DNA from: Streptomyces sp. NBC_00249
Lineage (GTDB): Bacteria; Actinomycetota; Actinomycetes; Streptomycetales; Streptomycetaceae
Reading direction: 5' to 3'
Assembly (NCBI RefSeq): GCF_026342355.1
Contig: NZ_JAPEMV010000007.1
Location: forward strand, 433,982-497,981
DNA length: 64,000 nt
A model generated the notes under the pieces. That model was not told the origin of the DNA, made no database searches, and saw nothing but the letters and a program-made list of their open reading frames with translations. The position numbers and the translations under genes are program-made. This document shows positions 43,201-50,539 of the stretch, piece by piece; position 1 is the stretch's first letter, and each line of letters begins with the position of its first letter.

Positions 43201-44811
43201 TCCCAGCTGTACGAGAAGGTCGGCGTCGGCGCGGACCTCCGCGCCGAACAGGCCCGCGCCGAGAGCGACGAGAGCGCCGCCCTCGCCGAACTCGACCGCC
43301 TCACCAACAAGGTCCGCACCCGCGCCGCCCAGCTCCTCGAAGGCACCGACGGCGCCGACGGCCCCTCCCGGCAGGCCGCCGCCGCCCGCGCCGAGGCCCT
43401 CGTACAGATGCTGGAGACCCGGGCCTCCACCGCGAGCGAGCAGCTCGGCCGACTGCGCGGCGAGGCCGAACGGCACGCCCCCGCCGAGGGCGAGGCCCAC
43501 ACCGAGCTGCCCGAGGAACTGGTCCCGGCCGACGTGGAACAGGCCCAGGGCCTGCTGCGCACCGCCACCGCCCAGCTCGCCGCGCACTCCGCCGCCGTGG
43601 AGGCCGCCCGCGCCGCCCACGCCGACCTGCTGCGCGCCCACCGCACCGCCGAGGACGGCGCCGGCGGCTTCGACGAGACCGCGGCCCTCCTGCGGGACCT
43701 GCTGCGCGACCACAGCCACCCGGAGGACGAGCAGGAACCCGTCGCCCACCCGGGCAGCCTGGAGGAGGCCCGGCAGTCCGCGACCGAGGCCCGGCGCTCC
43801 CTGCGCGCCTGCGCCGCCGACCTCTCGGCCGCCGAGGCCGCGGTGCGCGAGGCGAGCGACATCCTGGTCCGCCACGCCAACGCCAACCGCTACGAGCAGG
43901 TACGCACCCCCGCGCGCCAGCAGATCCGCGAACTGCCCGCCTCCGCCCTGCCCGAGCACGCCGCGGCCTGGGCCACCGCCTTCGCCCCCCGGCTGCGCGT
44001 CCTCACCGACGAGCTGGCCCAGCTGGAACGCAACCGCGACAGCATCGTCGACCGCCTGCGCGGCCTCGTCGAATCGGCCCTGGCCACGCTCCGTTCGGCG
44101 CAGCGCCTGTCCCAGCTCCCCGAGGGCCTCGGCGAATGGTCGGGCCAGGAGTTCCTGCGGATCCGCTTCGAGGAACCCGACCAGGCCACCCTCACCGACC
44201 GCCTGGGCGAGGTCATCGACGAGGCCACGCGGGCCGCCGTCAAGAAGAACAGCACCGCCTCCTTCGGCGAGGGCGGCCGCCGCGACGGCATGTCCCTCCT
44301 GCTGCGCGGAGTCCAGGCGGCGCTGGAGCCCAAGGGCATCTCCGTGGAGATCCTCAAGCCGGACGCCGTACTGCGCGCCGAGCGGGTGCCGGTCGGGCAG
44401 ATGGGCGACGTGTTCTCCGGCGGCCAGCTGCTCACCGCCGCCATCGCCCTCTACTGCACGATGGCGGCCCTGCGCAGCAACGACCGGGGCCGCGACAAGC
44501 ACCGGCACGCGGGCACGCTCTTCCTCGACAACCCCATCGGCCGCGCCAACGCCACCTACCTGCTGGAGCTCCAGCGGGCGGTGTCCGACGCCCTCGGCGT
44601 CCAGCTCCTGTACACCACGGGCCTCTTCGACACCACGGCCCTGGCGGAGTTCCCGCTGGTCATCCGCCTGCGCAACGACGCCGACCTGCGGGCGGGCCTG
44701 AAGTACATCAGCGTGGAGGAACACCTCCGCCCGGGTCTGCCCCACCAGGCCCCGGACGAGGAAACCATCCACGGCGAAATCACCGCGACCCGTATGTTCC
44801 GCCGCTCCTGA
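40201..44811 (+). CDS. SMC/MukB-like coiled-coil ATPase (MksB/JetC-type)
   Basis: 1536 aa, among the larger members of this group. N-terminal Walker A LFLENGGGKSVLLKLIF (Lys69). Long Ala/Arg/Glu coiled coils span about 290-620 and 800-1330. Between them lies a globular hinge-like region (about 630-790; HGIPALPGWRYLAQS, LVDGVVITDPD). C-terminal head: signature DVFSGGQLLTAAIAL (1405-1409 FSGGQ) and Walker B TLFLDNPIGRANA (Asp1443). Asn1444 occupies the catalytic Glu position. DNA-loop-extruding condensin of the MukB/Mks/Wadjet class is inferred; no nuclease partner is nearby. Confidence 0.82.
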   Translation: MYELSRIRLYSIGPAGARYADTVLDLRGVGEPVPHPAPAQAEFFEDEPTGPPRRPAPAGVLFLENGGGKSVLLKLIFSVMLPGHRNTLGGASSGVLRKFLLADDCGHVALEWQHTQTGECVVVGKVSEWRGRQVSNDPRKFAEAWYSFRPGPGLSLDSLPVAEATSVRPPVEGVSGAQGRRRTMKGFRDALTEAGKAYPHLEVYFEEIHDRWNEHLTELGLDPELFRYQREMNADEGEAAGLFAVKKDSDFTDLLLRAVTDTRDTDGLADLVHGFGNKLGRRAELMAEREFTAGSVDLLTRIVEAAATRSRLRDVHAGAERRTRSLARRLSARATAERGRAADLAQRVTGAAHEVTAAETQRTRSAAVSAELAYRHASLALTVADKAAAAQRRELLEARTLHAAWQAAETVLRHRAAADRSARVAAAILEAERDAAPALAARATAAAALVRALHTAAEHGEDAANEEEERSAELQAVGETAHRDATSAATAAQRARSEAEHLRGRLAEVEQETADAVRAGWLDDTAPDADPARAALAASDAEKSAVAAWDAARDAARGASDAAREAAAAESRAELTAARAADAADAAEAAHEAESRAAASLAASPRLAALLGLPQAPDSPVPGPRTDAAASGGLTVEDLDRGAEELLRLLTDTVGSAERQLFELRTAAADDARILGALGDGGLLPPGPDVLATVEYLGEHGIPALPGWRYLAQSVDPADHAAVLAARPELVDGVVITDPDTHSRAREVLSGAALLPRSTVAVGTAAALLAPVPPAGDTADTVFLVPPNPAMHDEGAADEERQALRARATDRDTEIRDLAARLSGDRQLAARLASWRDGCPPGRLAELTRHAEAARAFAVEADAELAEARTVRAEADEAAADAARVRDERQDTAQRARRVADALAGLAHRLRERAGWQTKVRELAEEAAESEARAEACLDRARAADEDRRAAQRAADDARRTARALRAERAEIAGAPEALPEDDTAPRAPLPDLREAYRAASQLYEKVGVGADLRAEQARAESDESAALAELDRLTNKVRTRAAQLLEGTDGADGPSRQAAAARAEALVQMLETRASTASEQLGRLRGEAERHAPAEGEAHTELPEELVPADVEQAQGLLRTATAQLAAHSAAVEAARAAHADLLRAHRTAEDGAGGFDETAALLRDLLRDHSHPEDEQEPVAHPGSLEEARQSATEARRSLRACAADLSAAEAAVREASDILVRHANANRYEQVRTPARQQIRELPASALPEHAAAWATAFAPRLRVLTDELAQLERNRDSIVDRLRGLVESALATLRSAQRLSQLPEGLGEWSGQEFLRIRFEEPDQATLTDRLGEVIDEATRAAVKKNSTASFGEGGRRDGMSLLLRGVQAALEPKGISVEILKPDAVLRAERVPVGQMGDVFSGGQLLTAAIALYCTMAALRSNDRGRDKHRHAGTLFLDNPIGRANATYLLELQRAVSDALGVQLLYTTGLFDTTALAEFPLVIRLRNDADLRAGLKYISVEEHLRPGLPHQAPDEETIHGEITATRMFRRS

Positions 44812-44820
44812 GGTCGGGGG

Positions 44821-44970
44821 TGGGGGCGGGGGGGGGGACGGGGTGGGGTGCCGTCCGGGATAGGCATGATTTATGGCGCCCGATCCGAAGCTGCGTTGGT
44901 GGGGCGGTACCGCGCGCCAACAAATCACGTTTTACATCCCGGACGACACCCCACCCCGTCCCCGCCCCCT
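44821..44970. repeat. GGGTGTCGTCCGG palindromic repeat, copy A (family 2)
   Basis: Outer arms GGACGGGGTGGGGTG..CCGTCCGGGA (44836-44860) and the complement TCCCGGACGACACCCCACC.. (44937-44963). Inner arms ATGATTTATGGCGCC and GCGCCAACAAATCACGTTT flank a unique centre (about 44881-44912). It starts 9 bp after the SMC-like stop codon and may act as its terminator. The same element lies inverted at 55625-55762. Confidence 0.85.
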
Positions 44971-44995
44971 CACGTCTCTGATCCGGTCCCGCCAC

Positions 44996-45127
44996 ATTCA
45001 GCCCCTCCGGCGTTTGAGGAGCGGGGGTCCGGGGGCTGGCCCCCGGCAACGAACCCGCGGACGAACGGCTACGCCACATCCAGCCCCGCCGGCGTTTGAG
45101 GCGCGGGGTCTGGGGCGGAGCCCCAGG
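44996..45127. repeat. Two tandem family 3 hairpin modules
   Basis: Copy one: ATTCAGCCCCTCCGGCGTTTGAG then hairpin CCGGGGGC / GCCCCCGG (45029-45046). Copy two: ATCCAGCCCCGCCGGCGTTTGAG then CTGGGGC-GGA-GCCCCAG (45110-45126). They lie head to tail about 75 bp apart, between convergent genes. Both match modules at 21686-21820 and 34688-34757. Confidence 0.75.
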
Positions 45128-45148
45128 AGCCCCGCGGGGCCGGACCCC

Positions 45149-45508
45149 TCAGCGGGGCCGGGCCACGGCCCGGGCCCGTTCCGGCCCGGCGACGCTGCTC
45201 GGCTCCGACAGCACCCCGTACCGCTGGTTCCACATCTGCCGGGTGATCAGCACGTCCAGTACCGCCCACGTCGCCAGCACCGTCCCCGCTATCCCCCCGA
45301 GCGTCATCGGGAACGCCAGCCACGACCCGGTCACCGCGAGGAAGAAGGTGATCGTGGCCTCGGTCAGCGTCACCGCGACGACCAGCACCGCCCGCACCGC
45401 TGAGGCCCGTACCGGATCCGGCATCCGGTACCTCCGCGCCGGTTCCTCCACCCACAGGCCCCGCCCCGCCGCCTCGCTCGGGGAGCCGTCCTCTTCGTAC
45501 ATCCTCAT
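45149..45508 (-). CDS. Small membrane protein of unknown function
   Basis: 119 aa from ATG 45508; an ATG 33 nt upstream and longer forms are possible. Acidic/basic N-terminus MRMYEEDGSPSEAAGRGLWV, then two membrane helices (about residues 36-60 and 66-88) with TFFLAVTGSWLAFPMTLGG between them. After the second helix comes ITRQMWNQRYGVLSEPSS. No known activity. Convergent with the condensin-like operon and divergent from the conservon. Confidence 0.65.
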   Translation of the reverse strand: MRMYEEDGSPSEAAGRGLWVEEPARRYRMPDPVRASAVRAVLVVAVTLTEATITFFLAVTGSWLAFPMTLGGIAGTVLATWAVLDVLITRQMWNQRYGVLSEPSSVAGPERARAVARPR

Positions 45509-45875
45509 GGTCCGCTCACTTCCCGCCCCGCGGTCCGCCATGCCCGCGTGACCCCACGCCCTGTCAGACGACCGGAGCCGTCCGGAGATTCCCGTGTCCC
45601 GGACCCGGCCGCCGCCCCCGCACATCGCGGAACGAAGAATTCCAGCCATCCATCCGGATGTCGGAACCGACGCCTCACGGAGTGTCATCTGCCACATATC
45701 GGGCCGGACTTGACCGGAAGTATCGGACAACTCGTGATCTTCGTCCAGGGGTCAGGCCGAAAACGTCCGGACACGCCTTCGATGCCGCTCCGTGTCAGTA
45801 GTAGGCTCACGCCGTTTAAATGACGGAACACCGACCCCCGCCAACGGGGTTGAGCTGGGGGAGGCTGGGGAGGCC
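45509..45875 (+). other. Intergenic region upstream of the conservon
   Basis: 367 bp. The promoter of cvnA is expected here; TAGGCT near 45802 and the AT-rich GTTTAAATGA at 45824 are the only promoter-like features. The open frames through this stretch are extensions of flanking genes. No repeats seen. Confidence 0.4.
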
Positions 45876-48857
45876 ATGCGCTTTCGCGGGAAGTCCATCC
45901 GCCGGAAGATCGTGGCGTTGCTCCTGGTGCCGCTCGTCTCCCTGACCGCCCTCTGGGGCTTCGCCACGGTGATCACCGGCCGTGAGGCGCTGCAGCTGCT
46001 CGACGTCGCGTACGTCATCGACAAGGTCGGCTACCCCGTCGAGGACGTCGTCCGGGTCATCCAGAAGGAACGCCGCCAGACCCTCGTCCTCGTCGGCGAC
46101 CCCCGCTCCGTCTCCGCCACCGCCGAACTCGTCAAGAGCCGCACCGCCACCGACCGGGTGGTCCGCGAGATCACCGCGAACGCCGCGGACCCCGAGGTCC
46201 TCGACGAGCTCAGCCCCCAGGCCTCGGAGCGCCTGCACTCCATCCTCGACGCCTTCCACGGCATCGCCGCCCTGCGCCGCTCCGTCGACGCGGGCGCCCT
46301 CGACCCGAGCCAGGCCCTGGAGCTCTACTCCCGGCTCGTCGACCCCTGCTACGAGTTCCTGATGAACCTCCACGCCCTGGAGAACGTGGAGATGGACCGG
46401 CAGGGCCGCGCCCTCGTCGGTGTCACCCGCGCCCGCGAGACGCTCTCCCGCGAGGACGCCGTCATCGCCTCGGCCCTCGCCGCGGGCAACGTCACCCCCG
46501 TCGCCGTCCGGCAGGTCACCGACTTCGCCGCCAAGCGCGCCCTGCACTACGAGCTCGACCTCGCCGTCCTGCCCGCCGACGACCGCAAGGTCTTCGAGCA
46601 GTTCTGGGCCGGCCCCGAGACCAAGGCGCTGCGCGACGCGGAGGAACGGTTCATCACCGGCGGCGCCGGCAAGAACCCGCGCGCCGCCTCCCCCGCCCAG
46701 TGGGACGAGGCCGCCAACAAGGTCCTCGGCGACCTCGCCACCATGGGCACCGAGGCCGGCGACCGCTACCAGAAGCGCGTCGAGCCGGTCGCGGTGGGCG
46801 TCATGGTGCAGGCGGCCGTCGCCGGAGTCCTCGGCTTCATCGCCCTCGCCGTCTCCCTCGTCCTGTCCGTCCGTATCGGCCGCGACCTGGTCCGTGACCT
46901 CTCGCAGCTCCGCAAGGACGCCCACGAGGCCTCCGGCGTCCGGCTGCCCGCCGTCATGCGCCGCCTCGCCGCCGGCGAACCGGTCGACGTGGAGACCGAG
47001 GCACCCCGCCTGGAGTTCGAGAAGGACGAGGTCGGCCAGGTCGGCCAGGCCCTCAACACCCTCCAGCGCGCCGCCGTCGAGGCCGCCGTCAAGCAGGCCG
47101 AGCTCCGCCGCGGCGTCTCCGAGGTGTTCGTCAACCTCGCCCGCCGCAACCAGGTCCTCCTGCACCGCCAGCTGACCCTGCTCGACACCATGGAACGGCG
47201 CACCGAGGACACCGAGGAACTCGCCGACCTCTTCCGCCTCGACCACATGACCACCCGCATGCGCCGCCACGCCGAGGGCCTGGTGATCCTCTCCGGCGCC
47301 GCGCCCTCCCGCCAGTGGCGCAAGCCCGTCCAGCTCATGGACGTCGTACGCGCGGCCGTGGCCGAGGTCGAGGACTACGAGCGCATCGAGGTACGCCGCC
47401 TGCCGCGCCTGGGCATCGAGGGCCCGGCCGTCGCCGACGTCACCCACCTCGTCGCCGAACTCCTGGAGAACGCCACCGTGTTCTCCCCGCCGCACACCGC
47501 CGTCCAGGTCCACGGCGAACGCGTGGCCAACGGCTTCACCCTGGAGATCCACGACCGCGGCCTCGGCATGAACCCGGAGGCGCTCCTCGACGCGAACCTC
47601 CGCCTCGCCGAGACCCCGGACTTCGAGCTCTCCGACACCGACCGCCTCGGCCTGTTCGTGGTCAGCCGCCTCGCGCGCCGCCACAACATCCGCGTCGTCC
47701 TCCAGCCCAGCCCCTACGGAGGCACCACCGCGGTGGTCTTCCTCCCGGCCGAGCTGCTCACCGAGGCCCCCGACACCAACGGCACCGGCATCCGCCTCGA
47801 CGGGCTGGGGGGCGCCGCGGCCAAGGGCGCCAAGAACCTGAAGGCCGCCGCGGGCGCCAAGGGCCTCGGCCGCCGCCCCGCGCCCGCCGGCGTCGAGAGC
47901 GCCCCGCAGGCCCGCCCGCTGCCCGCCGGCGCGCTGAACGGCCCGGTGGAGCTGGAGGGGCCGCTCGGCCTCCTCGGGATCGAGGGCCTGGAAGGTCCCG
48001 GACGCCTGGACGGCCTGGACCCCGCCGACGCCCTGGACCCCGCCGCCCTGGACGGACCGGTCACCGGGATCTCCGGCCTCACCGGAGTCGGCGGCCGCCC
48101 GCCCATGGCCACCCTCGACGACGAGACCCCGCCCGGCGGCATCCCGCGCAGCGCCCTGCTCGGGCTGCGCCCGGCGGACCGTCCCCACCCGGACCGGCCG
48201 CACGCGGAGCGTCCGCACAGCGACCGGCCCCACGGAGACCGGCACCCCGAGCGGGGCGGCTGGAAGGGTGACCGGATCGGCGACCGCAGCGCGGACCGCC
48301 ACCGGGACTGGGACCGCGCCCGGGACGCCGACCAGGAGGCCGACACCGGCCGCGGCCCGGCCCGTACCCGGGGCGCCGACCGCGAGCGGGACCGGGAGCC
48401 GCTGGCGCCCACCGGCCCGGTCCGCCTGGAGCGCTCCCGCGTGGACACCGCCCGCCCCGACGGCGTGCGCCCCTCCGGAGCCGTCCCGCTGCCCCGCCGG
48501 CGCCCCACCCCGACCCTGGTCGCGGAGCACGGCCGCCGGGTGGAGCCCCGCCCGGCCGCCGAGCGGCCCGCGCCCCCGGAGCCGGGCGGCGCCGCCGCAC
48601 CGGGCGGCCTGCCCCGCCGGGTCCGCCAGGCCAGCCTCGCGCCCCAGCTCAAGGACGCCCCGGCCGCCGCCGCGGCCGAAGCCCCCGAACAGCCCTTGAC
48701 CGACCGGGACGCGGAGGACGTGCGCAGGCGCATGTCCGCCCTCCAGCGGGGCTGGACGGCGGGCCGCGACCACCACGCACAGCAGAAGTCCGAGACCGGG
48801 GACGGCACCTCCGCCGCCGGCGGTCCCGCGCACGAGAACGAAGGGGACGGTCGATGA
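45876..48857 (+). CDS. cvnA: Conservon sensor histidine-kinase-like protein CvnA
   Basis: 993 aa. ATG 45876 has GGGGAGG upstream. Membrane helix at about 10-32, extracytoplasmic nitrate-sensor-like domain to about 300, second helix about 305-330, HAMP-like linker. HATPase_c spans about 485-630: VAELLENATVFSPPHT and HDRGLGMNPE. The usual phospho-His box is atypical (LFRLDHMTTRMRRHAEG), as in other CvnA proteins. The C-terminal ~350 residues are disordered, with Arg-Pro-His repeats (RPHPDRPHAERPHSD). It controls the CvnB-C-D module at the membrane. Stop overlaps cvnB. Confidence 0.93.
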   Translation: MRFRGKSIRRKIVALLLVPLVSLTALWGFATVITGREALQLLDVAYVIDKVGYPVEDVVRVIQKERRQTLVLVGDPRSVSATAELVKSRTATDRVVREITANAADPEVLDELSPQASERLHSILDAFHGIAALRRSVDAGALDPSQALELYSRLVDPCYEFLMNLHALENVEMDRQGRALVGVTRARETLSREDAVIASALAAGNVTPVAVRQVTDFAAKRALHYELDLAVLPADDRKVFEQFWAGPETKALRDAEERFITGGAGKNPRAASPAQWDEAANKVLGDLATMGTEAGDRYQKRVEPVAVGVMVQAAVAGVLGFIALAVSLVLSVRIGRDLVRDLSQLRKDAHEASGVRLPAVMRRLAAGEPVDVETEAPRLEFEKDEVGQVGQALNTLQRAAVEAAVKQAELRRGVSEVFVNLARRNQVLLHRQLTLLDTMERRTEDTEELADLFRLDHMTTRMRRHAEGLVILSGAAPSRQWRKPVQLMDVVRAAVAEVEDYERIEVRRLPRLGIEGPAVADVTHLVAELLENATVFSPPHTAVQVHGERVANGFTLEIHDRGLGMNPEALLDANLRLAETPDFELSDTDRLGLFVVSRLARRHNIRVVLQPSPYGGTTAVVFLPAELLTEAPDTNGTGIRLDGLGGAAAKGAKNLKAAAGAKGLGRRPAPAGVESAPQARPLPAGALNGPVELEGPLGLLGIEGLEGPGRLDGLDPADALDPAALDGPVTGISGLTGVGGRPPMATLDDETPPGGIPRSALLGLRPADRPHPDRPHAERPHSDRPHGDRHPERGGWKGDRIGDRSADRHRDWDRARDADQEADTGRGPARTRGADRERDREPLAPTGPVRLERSRVDTARPDGVRPSGAVPLPRRRPTPTLVAEHGRRVEPRPAAERPAPPEPGGAAAPGGLPRRVRQASLAPQLKDAPAAAAAEAPEQPLTDRDAEDVRRRMSALQRGWTAGRDHHAQQKSETGDGTSAAGGPAHENEGDGR

Positions 48858-49291
48858 CCGCACCGCAGACCGGAAACGACAACCGGGGCCGTGGCTCCGG
48901 CCCGCTCAACTGGCTCCTCGACGAACTCGTCGACAAGGTCGCCAGCATCCGCAAGGCGGTCGTGCTGTCCGGCGACGGCCTGCCCACCGGCAGCTCCAAG
49001 GACCTCACCCGGGAGGACAGCGAGCACCTGGCCGCCGTGGCCTCGGGCTTCCACAGCCTGGCCAAGGGCGTCGGCCGGCACTTCGACTCCGGCCGGGTCC
49101 GCCAGACGGTCGTCGAGCTGGACGAGGCCTTCCTCTTCGTCATGGCCGCCGGCGACGGCAGCTGCCTGGCCGTCCTGTCCGACTCCGACTCCGACGTCGG
49201 CCAGGTCGCGTACGAGATGACGCTGATGGTCAAGCGCGTAGGCGACCACCTGGCGACCGCCCCGCGCACCGGGCTGCCAGCCGGAGGGTGA
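48854..49291 (+). CDS. cvnB: Conservon roadblock/LC7 protein CvnB
   Basis: 145 aa. ATG overlaps the cvnA stop. Roadblock/LC7 fold: LNWLLDELVDKVASIRKAVV, LSGDGLPTGSS, and FVMAAGDGSCLAVLSDSDSD. In conservons it forms a complex with CvnA, CvnC and CvnD, probably as a GTPase-activating partner comparable with MglB. Complete and typical in length. Followed by cvnC after 10 bp. Confidence 0.95.
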   Translation: MTAPQTGNDNRGRGSGPLNWLLDELVDKVASIRKAVVLSGDGLPTGSSKDLTREDSEHLAAVASGFHSLAKGVGRHFDSGRVRQTVVELDEAFLFVMAAGDGSCLAVLSDSDSDVGQVAYEMTLMVKRVGDHLATAPRTGLPAGG

Positions 49292-49301
49292 GTCGTACGG
49301 C

Positions 49302-49754
49302 ATGAGCGACCCAGGCCAGGACCACCCCACCGGCACCCCCGCAACCCCGGGGGTGCCCGCCGCGACGCCCGAACCCGGCCATCAGCGCTGGTTCGACGAC
49401 GAAGCGGGCCCCGTCGTCCGCCCCTACGCCATGACCCGCGGCCGGACCAGCCATGCCGGCCAGCACCGCCTCGACCTGATCGCCCTGGTCGTCGCCGAGG
49501 CGGCGGCCGACGATCCGGTGTGGGACCTGACCCTGTCCCCGGAACACGCCCACATCCTCGGGCTCTGCCGGGAACGCCACCGGTCCGTCGCGGAACTCGC
49601 CGCGGACCTCGATCTGGCCATCGGCGTCGTCCGGGTCCTGATCGGTGACCTCGTCGACGACGAACTGGTCCATGTGACCCGGCCGGTCCCGCCGGCCGAA
49701 CTGCCCGACGAATCCATTCTGCGTGAGGTGATCGATGGCCTTCGGGCGCTCTAG
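49302..49754 (+). CDS. cvnC: Conservon DUF742 protein CvnC
   Basis: 150 aa with ATG. Disordered N-terminus rich in Pro/Thr/Gly to about residue 35, then the DUF742 domain with GPVVRPYAMTRGRTSHAG and a winged-helix-like segment VAELAADLDLAIGVVRVLIG followed by LVDDELVHV. Overlaps cvnD by 20 nt. Part of the G-protein-like membrane complex; its exact role is unknown. Confidence 0.95.
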   Translation: MSDPGQDHPTGTPATPGVPAATPEPGHQRWFDDEAGPVVRPYAMTRGRTSHAGQHRLDLIALVVAEAAADDPVWDLTLSPEHAHILGLCRERHRSVAELAADLDLAIGVVRVLIGDLVDDELVHVTRPVPPAELPDESILREVIDGLRAL

Positions 49755-50361
49755 CCGCACCGGCGCGATGCATGCCGTGTCGCCGGTCGAACCGCTGACC
49801 TTGAAGATCCTGGTCGCGGGCGGCTTCGGGGTGGGCAAGACCACCCTGGTCGGCGCGGTGAGCGAGATCCGCCCGCTGCGCACGGAGGAACGGCTCTCCG
49901 AACCGGGCGTCGGCATCGACGACACCGGGGGAGTGGAGGGCAAGAGCACCACGACCGTCGCCATGGACTTCGGCCGCATCACCCTGCGCGAGGACCTGGT
50001 GCTCTACCTGTTCGGCACGCCCGGACAGGACCGCTTCTGGTTCCTGTGGGACGAGCTGGCCCAGGGCTCCCTCGGGGCCGTGGTGCTGGCCGACACCCGC
50101 CGGCTCGCCGACTGCTTCGCGGCGATCGACTACTTCGAACGCCGCGGCATCCCCTTCGTCGTCGCGGTCAACTGCTTCGACGGCGCCGAGCGCCACCCGG
50201 TGGTGACGGTCCGCGAGGCGCTCGACCTCGACCCCGAGGTACCGGTACTGCTCTGTGACGCCCGCGACCGGGAGTCGGTCAAGGACGTGCTGGTGGGGGT
50301 CGTGGAACACGCGATGACCCTGGCCAGGGCCCGCCGCCGCAGCCTCACGGCCGGAGCCTGA
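49735..50361 (+). CDS. cvnD: Conservon small GTPase CvnD
   Basis: 208 aa. ATG lies within the end of cvnC. P-loop GGFGVGKTTLVGAVSE, switch region EGKSTTTVAMDFG, G3-like FGTPGQDRFWFLWDE, and base-specifying VVAVNCFDG. It is a MglA/Rag-like GTPase controlled by CvnA/B. Conservons tune development and secondary metabolism in Streptomyces. A strong terminator follows. Confidence 0.96.
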   Translation: MAFGRSSRTGAMHAVSPVEPLTLKILVAGGFGVGKTTLVGAVSEIRPLRTEERLSEPGVGIDDTGGVEGKSTTTVAMDFGRITLREDLVLYLFGTPGQDRFWFLWDELAQGSLGAVVLADTRRLADCFAAIDYFERRGIPFVVAVNCFDGAERHPVVTVREALDLDPEVPVLLCDARDRESVKDVLVGVVEHAMTLARARRRSLTAGA

Positions 50362-50392
50362 CGGGCCGCGCCGACCGACCTCCGGCATGGAG

Positions 50393-50428
50393 GCGGCCCG
50401 TACCCCCGCCGACTGGGGTACGGGCCGC
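50393..50428. terminator. Terminator after the conservon
   Basis: 14-bp perfect inverted repeat GCGGCCCGTACCCC / GGGGTACGGGCCGC (50393-50406, 50415-50428) with an 8-nt loop, 32 bp after the cvnD stop. It may also serve the converging thiolase gene. Confidence 0.88.
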
Positions 50429-50539
50429 GGCTCTCATGGGGGGACACGGGGTCCCGGTCACGGCGCGGGACTGTGCAGCGAGTGTGAACCCGCCACCGGG
50501 GTCCGTCAAGAGTGCGGACAGCAGGCCCTGTTCACCCCC

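Noticed and set aside
42010..44928. 972-aa minus-strand open frame inside the SMC-like gene
   Set aside because: Gly/Val/Ala/Leu-rich antisense shadow of a GC-rich gene. It has no motif and no promoter, while the plus strand carries complete ATPase motifs.
44821..45148. Small genes after the SMC-like gene that could encode a nuclease subunit
   Set aside because: Frames here are short, run through palindromic repeats and show no Toprim or other nuclease motif.
45792..45875. Upstream extension of the cvnA frame from a start at 45792
   Set aside because: There is no ribosome site there. GGGGAGG lies right before ATG 45876, which begins with the basic residues and membrane helix expected for CvnA.
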